Below are positions 44,110 through 57,083 of a DNA stretch of 64,000 bases, piece by piece (position 1 is the stretch's first letter; the number at the start of each line of letters is the position of its first letter). The stretch is from Petrosia ficiformis. Its lineage: Eukaryota; Porifera; Demospongiae; Haplosclerida; Petrosiidae. The DNA is taken from assembly GCA_947044365.1 (NCBI GenBank), contig OX345645.1:275501-339500 (forward strand), given 5' to 3'. The notes under the pieces were generated by a model. The model was not told the DNA's origin. It saw only the letters and a program-made list of their open reading frames with translations, and ran no database searches. Position numbers and translations under genes: made by a program.

Positions 44110-47100
44110 AGAAACCTGGAGATCTTGTAAAGAAGCCAAAGTGTATTTCTGGTCTCTTTCAGTGAGTAGAACCAGCAAATCAGTAACCAGAACAATATGA
44201 ACACCTGAGTGAATACATAATTATAGAAAGATTAGTTTTTAAATACTCATTAATTATTCATGATTTTCAAGTGGCAGACGTAAGTAAGGGTAGTGCATTT
44301 TAAAGTACTCATAGTATAAAGTTCATATCAAGTACTCACTTAAATGTTTTCCATGTCCTTGCCAATTAGCATCACCTCTCTTTAACAATAGACGACTTTG
44401 AGCAGTCAAATCTAGCGTTTGAAGTCCTTTTAACTTCTTGTTTTTGGTAGCACGAGGTAATTCCAATCTGTTTTGGATACTCTCTAATTCTTTACGATTG
44501 TTGTATTCATAAACACCTTGATCAACAGCTATGACTAATTTCTGTAATGCTTCGCTACTTTGTTTAACTCTTGGTAAATGCTTAAGTTTTAAAGCTTCCG
44601 TTTCTTTCTCCAGCTTCTTCATCAATTCGACATATTTCGCTACTCGTTGAGCTATCAGAAGATAAAAATCGGGAAGCTTTCTTCTTTCACAGAACTTGTT
44701 TGCATATAGCATATTCATAACTCTTATGAATTTGTGTCGTTTCTTCTCTAACTCTCTGTAAAGCTCCATTGCAGCTGGTTGCCGACACACGAAATCTGTG
44801 TATGCCAGTCTCATGCGCTCTCCCTTTGGTCCTGTGAACTGCTCTAAGAGAATATCACTAATATCATCAATCATAGTTGATGACTGTCGCTGCCTTTTCT
44901 GTAACTCCAACGAAAAGTTTTTGCTAACTTCAAACAGCTCATCTAAACTGGGGAACAGGTGATTCAGAATATCCTCGCTAAGACTAACTTCAGAAATGAG
45001 TTTGTCCCTAAAAACAACCTTGAGAATGATGAATGCTCTATGCATGTGCCTCTCTGTGTTAATCCAATCAAACATCACACCCTGTCTACCCTTCTCATGT
45101 TTATTCATTGATCTTCTAAGTCTTCGATCGATAGTACGATACCACGAAACATCAGTCTCTTCAGAAGACATTAACTCCGGGTATTCATCGAGTTTGATAG
45201 AAAGTGAAGACAAGTCTGACTTTTCATTCTCGGTCTCGAATACGAATTCTGATTTTGTTGACGGTGAAACTGAATTTTGTATGATTGATGGATCCTCTTC
45301 AACAGGAGATATAACTTCTTGAAAGTGAAGCTGTTTGGGATTTTTTGATGGAACAGGAACTTGGCTTTCGTCAATGAAGACATTTTCTAAATTATAGTCC
45401 CCATGAATGGTTCTAGATCTGGGTTTACGTCCCTCAGGGGAAGTATAAACAACAGGAGTTGGTTTCGTCTTTTCTTTGATAGGGGGCTCCGAAGTCAAGC
45501 TTTCAAATGATGTGGTACTCTCACTCTTTTTAGTCCTTTTCTCTTTTTTAGAGTCCCTTCGGAAAAGTTTTGAAAGTCCTTTTTTGTGTTCTTTACCTTC
45601 CTGTTGAACTGGAATCCCGTAATAAGCTTTGAGGTCCTTACGAACACCCTTAGCCCCTTCCTCACTAGAGTTATTCATGTCTTGAGGTAAAGGTTCAAAA
45701 CGGATTAACTTTACACTAGTATCTTCTTTGCTTTTCTTTTTACTAGGACTCTGTTCTTTGGTTTCTCTCGCGTTACTATCATCTGTTCCTGTCTCTGAAA
45801 ACAAGTTATCAGCACTTTTAGAGACCCGTTTTTCAAGAGGTGATCCAACTAACCTGTTTGGAGATCTCTGAGAATATGAATCGTCGTCTAATACTCTAGT
45901 TGGAGACACCTTTGGGGAGCTTTTAGCAAAAAAGAGTTGGGAGGGTACACTTGGAGGGGTTGACTCCATGGATGGGTGACTCTGACGTGGAGAACGTGGG
46001 GAACGTGGGGATCCCTTTCCATCTTTCAACTGTACAAAATCAAGACTTGAACTTTCTGAGGTTTTCAGGACTGGTCGTGAAGTAGGCATGGTTTTATTGT
46101 GTAGCATGACTTTTGTATCAGAAGCTGATGAAAAATTGCGAGCTACTTTATGATGCTGTTTTGATAAATCTGGAGAGGAAGGAATGGGCGATCGACGAAA
46201 GCCAACAGGGGACTGGCAGGGAAGAGTAATGGCTTTTCTTCTTTCTTTCCCTTCATGATCTGAATCATCAGAAAAGTTAGCTTGACTGAAAACAGGAGAT
46301 TCTGATCTTATTATATTCTGGAGTTGTTTTATGGTACTTTTCGGGTCGGATAATCTTGGACTTGTACGAGGGGAAAAGGATTGTACAGGTAAACTACCTC
46401 GATGGGATGTTGGTGGTACCCCATTACCAATTGGAGTAATTCCTAATTCGAGTAGGGTCCCACAGTAGCTGCTATTTGAACTATCTATCTTCACATCTAT
46501 ATCAGACAATGCTAAATCATCATCTTTTGTATTTGGAGTCAGTTCCTTTTTCTCCTTCTGATCATGTGATATGAGGTCATGTGATGTAAGATGTTGTTCT
46601 ACTGTTGAAGAACGCGGTAATCCTCGTTTACTCTCGTCTTCCTCACTGCCACTGTTAAAATCATCAATATTCGTTATTTTTACATCAGAGTGCCTTCTTC
46701 CTTGTCTACTGGGAATCTGGACTTCTCCATCAAGAAGATCTTCCTCAGATGACAACATCTCTTCTTCGCTCTGCGATATCTTCTCTGTTTGAATGGGAAA
46801 TAGACCTAGTGATGTATTTGAATGAGTTAATAATGAAGTAGAAGATTTGGATTTCAGATCAGCTTCACTAGCAGTATGAAACTGATCATCATCCTCATCA
46901 TCGGTACTAGACTCTACTTTACTACTATTACTAATAAAACTACTTCCTCTTGAACGACTGTCAAGATCATACACATTAGTACTTAGTTTATTGTCATCTT
47001 CCTCTTCCTCTTTACAATACTGAATTCCAGAGAGACTAAAACTCTTTTGATGAGTTCTTCCCTTGTGTGAGTGTGTACCAGAAACCATGGTTGATCTAGT

Positions 47101-50100
47101 AACAGGAGATGATACTGGATTGATTATACACACTTCACTCTTTGTAGTTAAATAAAGATTCTCCTCCTCCTCCTCCTCTTCCCCGTCCTCTTCCTTTACT
47201 CCAATCATTACTTCATTACTTTCCGTCGTATACAATGGATCAGTAATACTATGACTTCGAGGGGACTTCTCTTCTTCTTTTCTTGTACTATGTACAGAAA
47301 TAGTATGAGCCCTTTGTAAATCAGGAGCTGATTTAGAAGATAATGGAGATGAAATAAAAACTCTCTCTGTGTTTTCTTCATCCTCCTCTTCTCCTGAAGA
47401 CATAGATACATCTGGAAGTTCTTTTAAATCTTTTGCCTTCAGAGTGGAGTCTCTGTCATTCTTAAGCCCCCAGTTCATACACACCATTTCATTCTCTGGA
47501 TTTTCAATGCATACTGTAGGTACATTCAAGCTGGGAGATGTCGATAAAAAGTTATTGTTACCATGGTTACCAGATGATGTGAGCAATGCAATATGAGGGG
47601 GTGGTGCAGTTGAGGAATCTGTTTGAGTTATTAAAGATGGCATGGTAAAGTCAGGCAAAAAGGTGGGGCTGTCAAGAAGTCCTGGACTGGTAAGTGTTGA
47701 ATGAACTAGATCTGTGGAGACTAATAGAATGAGAAAACAACAATATGAAATACATACATGTTTATACACATCAAATCTACATTCATACATACATACATAC
47801 ATATACGTTGTAGTTTACATACATCATACATCATACATCATACAATCATTAATGCATGCATACAATATGTACAATTGTACATACACATACATACATGTAC
47901 ATACATGTACATACATGTATGTCATACTTACATATAACAATACATATATACATTGTACATTCATACATACATACATACATACATACATACATACAATCAT
48001 ACATACATACTGTACATACATACATACATACATACATACACATGTAAATACATATACATATACATACCTGATTCAATGTCATCACTGAGTGCGGGACAGG
48101 ATCCACTTAGCCACACCTCCTGATAATTAAAAATTACACAAGTCATAACAAGAATATGATATTTGATAGACTATAAGATAGCAGACTACACACACACAAT
48201 ATATACACTAAAGACTGTGTACCTTGGGAGGAAGATGTAATAATGATGTCTTTGATGGATCTATTTTTCCTGTCACATGTACTGTTACCTGATCTATAGC
48301 AGGATACATGTACATGTAATTCTATTATATACAATACATGTTTATCTTATTGCAACATCATTTATGTTATGTTATCATAATCATTATATGAAATATATAA
48401 TATATTCTTACACTATAATTATATATATAATATTATATATGTGTGTGTGTACATGTATATATATATATATGTGTACATCTGTACATGTATACTATATATA
48501 CATGTATATATATATATATATATATGTGTGTACATCTATTTAATGTATAATATATAATAATTGCATTTTAATTTCCTGACAGAATTAAGTTAGAGTTGAA
48601 AGGTCCATTAGTTAGTCATGCACATCAAGATTACATCATAATTATATCATGATTACAAGTCTTCTATATGTAATTAATTAATGACCCTCCTAGTCTATCT
48701 ATCTATTCTACACAGTAAAAAAAATATTCTATCTATCCAATCACATCCCTATCAACACGATATCTAATTAATTATTGCACTATGAATATAGTTAATGGAT
48801 AGCTATACACATATATCTATGGTAAAAATATTGTATCTATCCAATCACATCTTTATAATTGATTTATATACCTCTAATTCTGTGGAGTTCATTTAGTCCT
48901 GTATCAACAGATCGAGACATTCTTTCTCCTACTATACGAGACCATGATTTTCCCTTAGTGCTGTCTTTAATACACAATCTACATACTGAGGAATTTGAAT
49001 CCATTACAGCTATAGAACTGCGTCGAAGAGAAGGAGATGACTTTGATGTATTTGGTTGAAGAAGTCCATCTAAATAAATACACGAAGAGAATGAATGATG
49101 AATGACTGGAGTGGATGAACAGATGAGCAAATGAATGGATGAATGAATGAATAGATGGATGGATGGATGGATGGATGGATGGATGGATAGATAGATGGAT
49201 AGATAGATACAAGTAGATAGGTAGATAGATGGATGAATGAATGAATGGATAGATGGATGGATGGATACATGGATGAATAGATGGATGAATAGATTGATGG
49301 AAAGACGGATGGATAGATGGAAAGATAGTTGATGTACATACCATTTGAGACAAGACGTTGTCTACCAATCCATTCAATATCAATATCTCTCATTATTTGA
49401 AGTTCTAGTGAGTATGGTAGCCCATCAAAGGAACTTGAACATGATAATCTACTCTTTGGCAGAGATAAACTGCTATCTCGTTCAAGACTGAGGAGAGAAT
49501 GATGTATGTATGTAAATAGACATGTACATGTAATGTAGATGTACATGTAATAATACTGTAACCATGGTGATGCTGTAACCATGGAAACCGGATAATCAAG
49601 ACACTGATCTAAATTGCTACCTCTTTCAAGACCAAGGAGAGAACAATGTGTATATATGGAAACATTGTGATCTTGAATGTAGATATGTACATGTAATGCA
49701 GATAACACTGTAACTATGGTGATGCTGTAACCATGGAAATTAATTAAGACATTACTCCATAAAAGATGATTACACCAGTGAGATATCAAACTAGTGTAGG
49801 AGGAATCAGAAGGGTATCTCCCACTATACACTTGATATATAAAGGAATTTAAATTAATAAACAAAATTTATACTAAAAATAATGTACTTGGGAAAGGCCC
49901 TTTTTAATAACATGGAGCAGTGAGAAGGAAGAGGAAAATCACCATCAAAGACTGAGGTCATGGTGAACGTGAATGACCTTTAGTAGGGTCAATGCATTAG
50001 TACTATGAATACATGTACAATGTAGTGTAATATGATATTATGATTTATAAACAGCTAGTCATTATTTAACTATATACACATGCATTCAAAGGTCACAGAA

Positions 50101-53100
50101 GAAATATATGAATTTAATTAAGACTAAGGATATTGACAACACATGATAATATTCATTATACTGCGATGGCTTACTTCTCAATAGTACAAGTGATTTCATG
50201 ACAACCACTCTCTTTAGCCAAATCTATTGGTAATTTTCCTTCCTCATTGGTACAGGAGAGGGCACGTCTTCCACCAGGTAGGATCAGGAGAAGTGAAAAT
50301 AGATTAGAAAGACGATTTCTTGCAGCAAAGTGAAGTAAAGTATCACGTTTGTTAGTACCTGTAGAGGAAGCAGAAGCATATACAGTATTCATAATTATAA
50401 TGTATTTATACTGGAGATCATTGCCAAATGATATTATGTCCTGTGATAGAATTTGGATCACCATTCAGTAATGTTGTCTAGGAAGCCATTGAAATTTGGT
50501 ATCCATGACTACCAATCATTGGGCTACTAAAGTCTGTTCACTTTCATGATGACCTCAAAATTAGGATATGACTTATATGTAATATATATGTATAGTTTAA
50601 TGTCATAATGTTAATACATGCATTATACTGTAACTCAATAATGAAGCAATGGATTGAAATTTGACACACAAAAAAGAACAGGAAGGATAATCATATAAAA
50701 ATGGTACAGGTAAAAAAGATTGTTGGTCATTCCAAACTAAAGCCATATAAATTATATTCTGAGGTCATGGTGAACATGAATGACCTTTAGTAGGTCTATG
50801 CATCAAGTACTATAAGAAATGTATGTAATATGTATTATAATAATTATTAAGATTACAACAGAACAGCAATGATGATTCAAATATACATCATTATTACAAC
50901 TATATACATAGATTCAAGGTCAAACATATATACACACAGAAGAGACATGTGAATTTAATTAGGAAATGAGGTATTAAGCGTCATCACACACCTAGTCAAA
51001 TAAAGACTAATGAATATCATTAATTAAGCACCTAGTCAAATAAAGACTAATGAATATCATTAATTACCTAGGCAACGGATTCATTTCCTATTACTTACCC
51101 TCTTGTGCTAAATTCCAATCATAAGGTAGTTCTACTTCATTGACAGCATCTCTCAATTTGATATCAAACTCACGCAGTGTATTACTATCCAGAGCAGCCA
51201 ATGGAGGAAGCATTGAATAGAAGAGATGAGCCTACACAATACATGTATATATGTAACCATGACAACACACTAATTAAACAATCAATAGAGGAAGAGGAGC
51301 AATGAGCCATGTATATATGTAACCATGACAACATATTAATTACTTAATCAATAGAGGAAAAGGATGATGAGCCATGTATCCCATTACTAGATGAGCTTAT
51401 TGAATGTATGTAACCATGACAACATATTAATTAAGAACAAATGGAGGAAGTATTAAAAAGGAGATGGAACTATAGTACTATACATTACATGTACATGCAT
51501 GTACGTAACTATGACAAACATAAAAACAAATGGAGGAAGTATTAAAAAGGAGATGGAACTATAGTACTATACAATGTACATTACATGTGCATGTATGTAG
51601 CCATGACGACAAACATAAAAACAAATGGAGGAAGTATTAAAAAGGAGATGGAACTATACAATGTATGTACATGTACGTGTATACATGTATGTACATGTAT
51701 AGTATACATACATGACAAAATGATTTACACAAGAAACCATAAACTTTAAATTCTATCCACGGGCCATGCCCACTTAGACTCTCAAATTATGATTTACAGT
51801 CCCTTAAATCTAATTGAATCAGTTTATAGCTACACACTAGGGTTGGATGGTATTTTGGTATTTTAGTGTTAGTAATAGTGTTGTTTTAGTTAAAAACCCC
51901 TTTTAGTAAGGTATCATGACTTTTAGTTAACTAAACTATAACTAAATTACAAATCCATCGTAATAACTATAACTAACTAAAATGAAAATTGGCTAATAAT
52001 GGGTAGTTATGGTATGTTAACTAAGACTAAAACCCTTTTAGTAAGCCTAAAATGGTTTTAGTTAATGAACTATAACTATAACTAAAGTAGTCCTAAAACA
52101 ACACTAATTAGTAACTATGTTATGATATTGTATATCGCTTGCTATTACTAATTATTACTAATTAAGTACTAATTATTACTAATTACTATGGTAACGCCCA
52201 AGCATGAATCTACTGATGAAGAGATGAGGAACTGGTTCACAAGAAGAAAGGCTTTTTGCTTAACTGGGATTATCACTTGAGATTCAGTCAATTCTAGTAT
52301 TATTAGTTAGTGACTACTTGCAAATTGAATATCCACATGTACATGTACATACACTTGTATATATATGTACATATATACATGTACATGTGTACATACATGT
52401 GCATAATTATATACAATGTACATATGCATTAATAATTAATAATTATATAACTATAATAATTATTAATAATTACATTCATCACATCATTACAAACCTGAGA
52501 GAGATCGTTGTTACTTTGTACCAAGAGTTCAGCAAGGTATTTACTCATGTCGGAGTATAGGATTCTGTCGCTGAATAAGAGCTTGGCCTGATAGGTCGGA
52601 GAGCTGTTTGAGCTAGGAAGCCAATAGACAGAAAATTCAACACTCTCAGCTAAACTATGAGCTATAAGAAATAGAATTGGAATGAGGATATAGAAGGACA
52701 TGGGAATGAGACTGTATTTGTATAAGAATGGGTATTGGATTAGACATGGAATACTCATACATGCTAAAATTCATAACCAAAGTTCAAATTAAAGGTGTCA
52801 GGGAATCTCTTAAGTAGAGGAGATGAAAGAAAATGTTATGACCTCAATGTAGGAATACATATAAGTACAAATAAGAATTATTACCCAGAATAATAATTAT
52901 TACAGGAAGACTACCATATCTAGGAGAGTAATAAGACAAATGAACAAATGTGTTGTAGGAATGTACACAAAGATATGTTTAGGCATCCTGTGCATATCAT
53001 GTGTTTAGTATGTTCCTACAAACTATTATAAGGGTAATTTTAAATTCAGCATGTTTGAACACAAACCTTTGGCAATCTGAATTATCAGATGTACACAATA

Positions 53101-56100
53101 CTCTACATGTACATGTACTAGTAATGACCAGTAATACATGTACTAGTACTAGTAATAAAGACATGTACATGTACTATTAGTACATGTACATGTACTACTA
53201 GTACATGTATTACTAGTACATGTAATACATGTACTAGTAATACATTTACCAATACATGTACTAGTACTATTAGTACATGTACATGTACTACTAATACATG
53301 TATTACTAGTAATACATTTACTAATACATGTATTACTAGTACATGTAATACATGTACTAATACATGTACTAGTACTATTAGTACATGTACATGTACTACT
53401 AGTACATGTATTACTAGTACATGTAATACATGTACTAGTAATACATTTACCAATACATGTACTAGTACTATTAGTACATGTACATGTACTACTAATACAT
53501 GTATTACTAGTAATACATTTACTAATACATGTATTACTAGTACATGTAATACATGTACTAGTAATACATTTACCAATACATGTACTAGTACTATTAGTAC
53601 ATGTACATGTACTACTAATACATGTATTACTAGTAATACATTTACTAATACATGTATTACTAGTACATGTAATACATGTACTAATACATGTACTAGTACT
53701 ATTAGTACATGTACATTTAAATGTATTCAGAAGGTGTAGTTATTTTCCATATTAGACATTAATTAATCTTAATTAATAGAAGAGGCACTACATTAGTTCC
53801 ATTTCACTAACACAAACAAACTCACTCAAATACACATACATGTACACAACTACACACATACATGTACAGTAACACACATACATGTACACAACTACGCACA
53901 TACATTTGCACATGTACAGTAACACACACATACATGTACACAACTACACACATACATGTACAGTAACACACATACACGTACACAACTACGCACATACATT
54001 TGCACATGTACAGTAACACACACATACATGTACACAACTACGCACATACATTTGCACATGTACAGTAACACACACATACATGTACACAACTACACACATA
54101 CATGTACAGTAACACACATACACGTACACAACTACGCACATACATTTGCACATGTACAGTAACACACACATACATGTACACAACTACGCACATACATTTG
54201 CACATGTACAGTAACACACACATACATGTACACAACTACACACATACATGTACAGTAACACACATACATGTACACAACTACGCACATACATTTGTACATG
54301 TACAGTAACACACACATACATGTACACAGTTTACACACAGAGACACTCATATACACACACATACCAGGTAGTAGAGCAGTGATGGTATTATCATCGATCC
54401 TATTAGTCTGTAGTTTATGAGTAACTCTTGATCCACTCAGAATTATCACCATAGGATCATTAGGAAGAGGTTCACTGAATGTGACAGAGAGACACTCCCC
54501 ACCCTGTTATGAGTAATTAAATATAATATTATTATCATATAATTATATAATTTGATATTCTTTGTTTCTATCCACACCTTATCATCAAGTATATGTTACA
54601 TGTAATTAAATACTCGACACAATTATATAGTATAGTGTTACATGAAAATACTAGTATGTTATATGATATGTAATATGTATGAGATGAGGTATGTACATGT
54701 ACATGTGATAATGTACATGTACATGTGATAATGTACATGTACATTTGAAATGTAAGTACATGTGATAATGTACATGTACATGTACATGTGATAATGTACA
54801 TGTTATAATGTACATGTACATGTGATAATGTACATGTACATGTAATAATCTACATGTAATAATGTACATGTAAGTACATGTAATAATGTACATGTACATG
54901 TGATAATGTAAGTACATGTGATAATGTACATGTTGAAGTACATGTACAGTACATGTATTAAAGTATAGTAGATGTGCTAATGTACACAACATGTGATAGC
55001 ATGTGCAGTACATGTGTAGTCTTATTTCTCTACATGTACATGTATAATTATTGTGTGAAATTCCATAATCGTAATTAGCACAATGGACACTAGCCCTGGA
55101 GTTTATATATTTGATACAGGAGGCAGGTAGGAAATCAAAACCCCTCCCCCTTCCCTGATACAGTGGAGTCTTTACGTGTTATCTCACAATTTGATATTAC
55201 ATTGATCAATTTCTTACCAATACATTATCTATTCTAACCTGCGTTGAACATTCATGAGGTTGATATGTTGCTTCCAAATGTCTTTCCTCTTCACAGGTTG
55301 GCTCTAATTAGAACAAAACAAACATCTAATAGCAACTGTCTATATTAGGATATACTAGGATATACTAGGATATACTAGGATATACTAGGATATACTAGGC
55401 GTATACTAGGATGTACTAGGATATACTAGGATATATATGGTTCATTGGTTATCTTTGAGTTGTTTGCAACAACTCCAAAAATGGGATCAGTTTATAATAA
55501 AATAACAAAAAAGTTTATAAACAGTATTAATAGTGATTAGAAAATAGATAACATAACAAATATATATATTTATATGTATAGTTGCAGTACAATTTGTGAA
55601 TGTAGATAAGAAATTTAATCACTTGTAAAATAATAATCTTGATTAAAATGATTACCTCGTTATTCAATACAAGTTAATTACATTTGGTATCTAGGCAGAA
55701 CTCCACCTAGTTACCAGCTTCATTTTTTAATGGTTGAATAGCGATCATAAAACTAACTGTTTGATTATATAATACCATTTCCCAGGTGGCTGATTATTGG
55801 TGATTATAATTATGATAGTAGTTTTTAGGACGTATAGTACCATAGCTTTAGCAGCTAATATAATCAAACATTAATTTTAATGAGGTAGTCTATTCATCAC
55901 GATATATTTTATAGTAATTACGAAAGCTGGGGAATATATAATTATTACTCAAGCACTAATTATGTGTATATATATGTTTGTATTACTATGAATGACTAGA
56001 CAATAATAGGTAAATGGATTGATTTGATAAATGTAAAATATTTAGATAGATAGAGCAATACTTATATAGATGAATAGGTAGGTGGATTTGATATACATAC

Positions 56101-56363
56101 ATAGGTAGATAGATAGATAGGTAGGTAGATAGATAGATGCATAAAGATAAATGTTTCAGTATACATTTCAAGGTGTTTCCTTGTGAAACATGACATGGAT
56201 TTATTTACTACTAATCTCAATCACCCATCAGGAGAGTCCATGTGTATAATATGTTCACTAATCCATGACACCAATATACACAGAAAAATATCTATTAATC
56301 TTCATAATTAGTAACAATATTAAAATAATTCACGTACATGTACATTATATACATGCATGTAAT

Positions 56364-56428
<65 letters not shown>

Positions 56429-56488
56429 ATTATATATATAAATAGATGGATTCTCACCTTGAGGTGAGAAGTTGGACATCCTTAACAT
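42207..56488 (-). CDS. RhoGEF of the AKAP13/ARHGEF28 family
   Basis: Nineteen in-phase exons, 1857 residues: 56458-56488, 55239-55303, 54365-54503, 52495-52661, 51099-51231, 50175-50358, 49342-49487, 48872-49069, 48223-48293, 48068-48119, 44340-47720, 44116-44204, 43865-44004, 43399-43457, 43148-43253, 42770-43076, 42668-42718, 42541-42575, 42207-42426. The N-terminal part carries the AKAP13-like ankyrin-type stretch [12 protein letters not shown]...[17 protein letters not shown] (50358-50175). A long Ser-rich acidic region fills most of the 3.4-kb exon. The DH domain lies at about 45090-44460 ([52 protein letters not shown]). A PH domain follows ([20 protein letters not shown]), then a charged tail. 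DH-PH proteins of this family activate RhoA. No C1 zinc finger is seen before DH. An additional upstream exon is possible. Confidence 0.88.
43485..43810. repeat. ~40-bp minisatellite in RhoGEF intron
   Basis: Copies of CATCTATTGTACAAGTATCT and ATTGTTTACAATACTACAAG in the intron between 43458 and 43864. The open frames here are repeat artefacts. Confidence 0.9.
44050..44108. repeat. (AG)n-(TG)n compound microsatellite
   Basis: About 28 bp of GA followed by 30 bp of GT in the RhoGEF intron before the 44116 exon boundary. Confidence 0.95.
47745..48062. repeat. (ACAT)n-rich tract in RhoGEF intron
   Basis: Dense CATA repeats broken by TGTACATGTA-type palindromes, between the 47720 and 48068 exon edges. 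Confidence 0.9.
49134..49330. repeat. (GGAT/GATA)n tract in RhoGEF intron
   Basis: GGATGGAT and AGATAGAT repeats between exons 49069 and 49342. On the coding strand this reads ATCC/TATC, a pyrimidine-rich tract upstream of the acceptor at 49070. Confidence 0.9.
49952..49990. repeat. Fragment of dispersed repeat family A
   Basis: TGAGGTCATGGTGAACGTGA and GACCTTTAGTAGG match the right end of the longer copy at 50532-50796. Confidence 0.7.
50532..50796 (+). repeat. Dispersed repeat family A, copy 1 (RhoGEF intron)
   Basis: From GTCTGTTCACTTTCATGATG to GTGAACATGAATGACC and TTTAGTAGG. Its reverse complement is found at 62301-62624 in a CLPX intron, sharing ATTGAAATTTGACA, CTGTAACTCAATAAT and TGGTCATTCCAAACT phrases. 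The two ends are themselves imperfect inverted repeats (GTTCAC...GACCTCA), so it is probably a non-autonomous transposable element. Confidence 0.75.
51000..51070. repeat. Short direct repeat upstream of a RhoGEF exon
   Basis: The ~41-bp phrase containing CACCTAGTCAAATAAAGACT and AATGAATATCATTAATTA occurs twice in tandem. Confidence 0.85.
51440..51720. repeat. ~75-bp direct repeats in RhoGEF intron
   Basis: Three copies of a block with ACAAATGGAGGAAGTATTAA and AAGGAGATGGAACTATA, separated by ACATGTACATG-rich sequence. Confidence 0.85.
51850..52115. repeat. Dispersed repeat family B (TTTTAGTTAACTAA-rich), copy 1
   Basis: Many TTTTAGTTA/TAACTAAA motifs in both orientations. A related stretch lies at 62955-63150 and another starts at the right edge (63978 onward). 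Confidence 0.65.
53105..53722. repeat. TAGTACATGTACATGTACTA palindromic minisatellite
   Basis: About 600 bp built from ACTAGTA, TACATGTA and ATTACTAGTA palindromic blocks, with higher-order units of about 90-180 bp recurring (for example blocks near 53271 and 53471). It lies in a RhoGEF intron. Confidence 0.95.
53825..54352. repeat. Minisatellite of ACACATACATGTACACAACT units
   Basis: Units of about 42-54 bp made of CATACATGTACACAACTACG and CACATACATTTGCACATGTACAGTA. A higher-order block of 146 bp repeats at least twice (53956 and 54102 onward). RhoGEF intron. Confidence 0.95.
54690..55020. repeat. GTACATGTGATAAT minisatellite
   Basis: Repeats of ATGTACATGTACATGTGATA in the RhoGEF intron between 54504 and 55238. 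Confidence 0.95.
55345..55436. repeat. 10-bp tandem repeat (GGATATACTA)n
   Basis: Nine or so near-perfect 10-bp units in RhoGEF intron 1. Confidence 0.95.
56366..56422. repeat. (TA)n microsatellite in RhoGEF intron 1
   Basis: Pure TA tract 36 bp inside the first donor. Confidence 0.95.
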
Positions 56489-56880
56489 AACACACGCACA
56501 CACCACACTAAGAGATCTGGAGAGTTCCACAACTTTAAACCATATTACAAATCCACACTGATCTTTTGTTAGTTATATATGTATTAATATGTACAGTAGA
56601 ACATACACTTTTAACTTGTGAACAAAGAAATCTTTTAGCTGAAATGAATCTGAATCATGCAAAAAAAAGATGATACGTCTTCTTTCTTCCACAGTTTTGT
56701 TCTATATTAGAGAAATGAAGTTGTCAGTTGTATCTTAAGTCTTCTTCTTGCGTTGTTATAAACTGAAGAGCCTTTCTACACGCTAATACCTCCGTATATC
56801 CCAGTAGACTTTGTAAGCCACACCCACTGTAATTAGTCACGCCTATAATTAAGTCATGGTTACACAATCATAAAGATATT
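56489..56880. promoter_or_regulatory. Divergent intergenic promoter between RhoGEF and RPUSD2
   Basis: A 392-bp gap between opposing ATGs. It includes CCACACCCACTGTAATTAGT and similar blocks at about 56818. A small first exon of either gene could hide here (for example around 56640-56740), but I found no frame that supports one. Confidence 0.45.
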
Positions 56881-57025
56881 ATGTGTTATCAGTATTTGAA
56901 TGGATACAGATTAGTAGTTCCTTTCATAGATAAAGTAACTGTTAATGCCAGGGAAACATGGAATGGTCAGGAAATATTTGAAGTGGGTGCACCACAAACA
57001 TGTATTTGATCATGCTATATGAATG

Positions 57026-57083
<58 letters not shown>

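Noticed and set aside
49070..49864. 264-residue minus-strand frame
   Set aside because: It spans one genuine RhoGEF exon (49342-49487), but the rest is intron and GGAT repeat; splice sites bound the true exon.
52429..52758. 109-residue minus-strand frame as an independent gene
   Set aside because: Its core is the RhoGEF exon 52495-52661, with AG and GT boundaries and matching phase.
56855..56872. Earlier ATG upstream of RPUSD2
   Set aside because: It is followed by a stop after five codons; ATG at 56881 opens the conserved frame.
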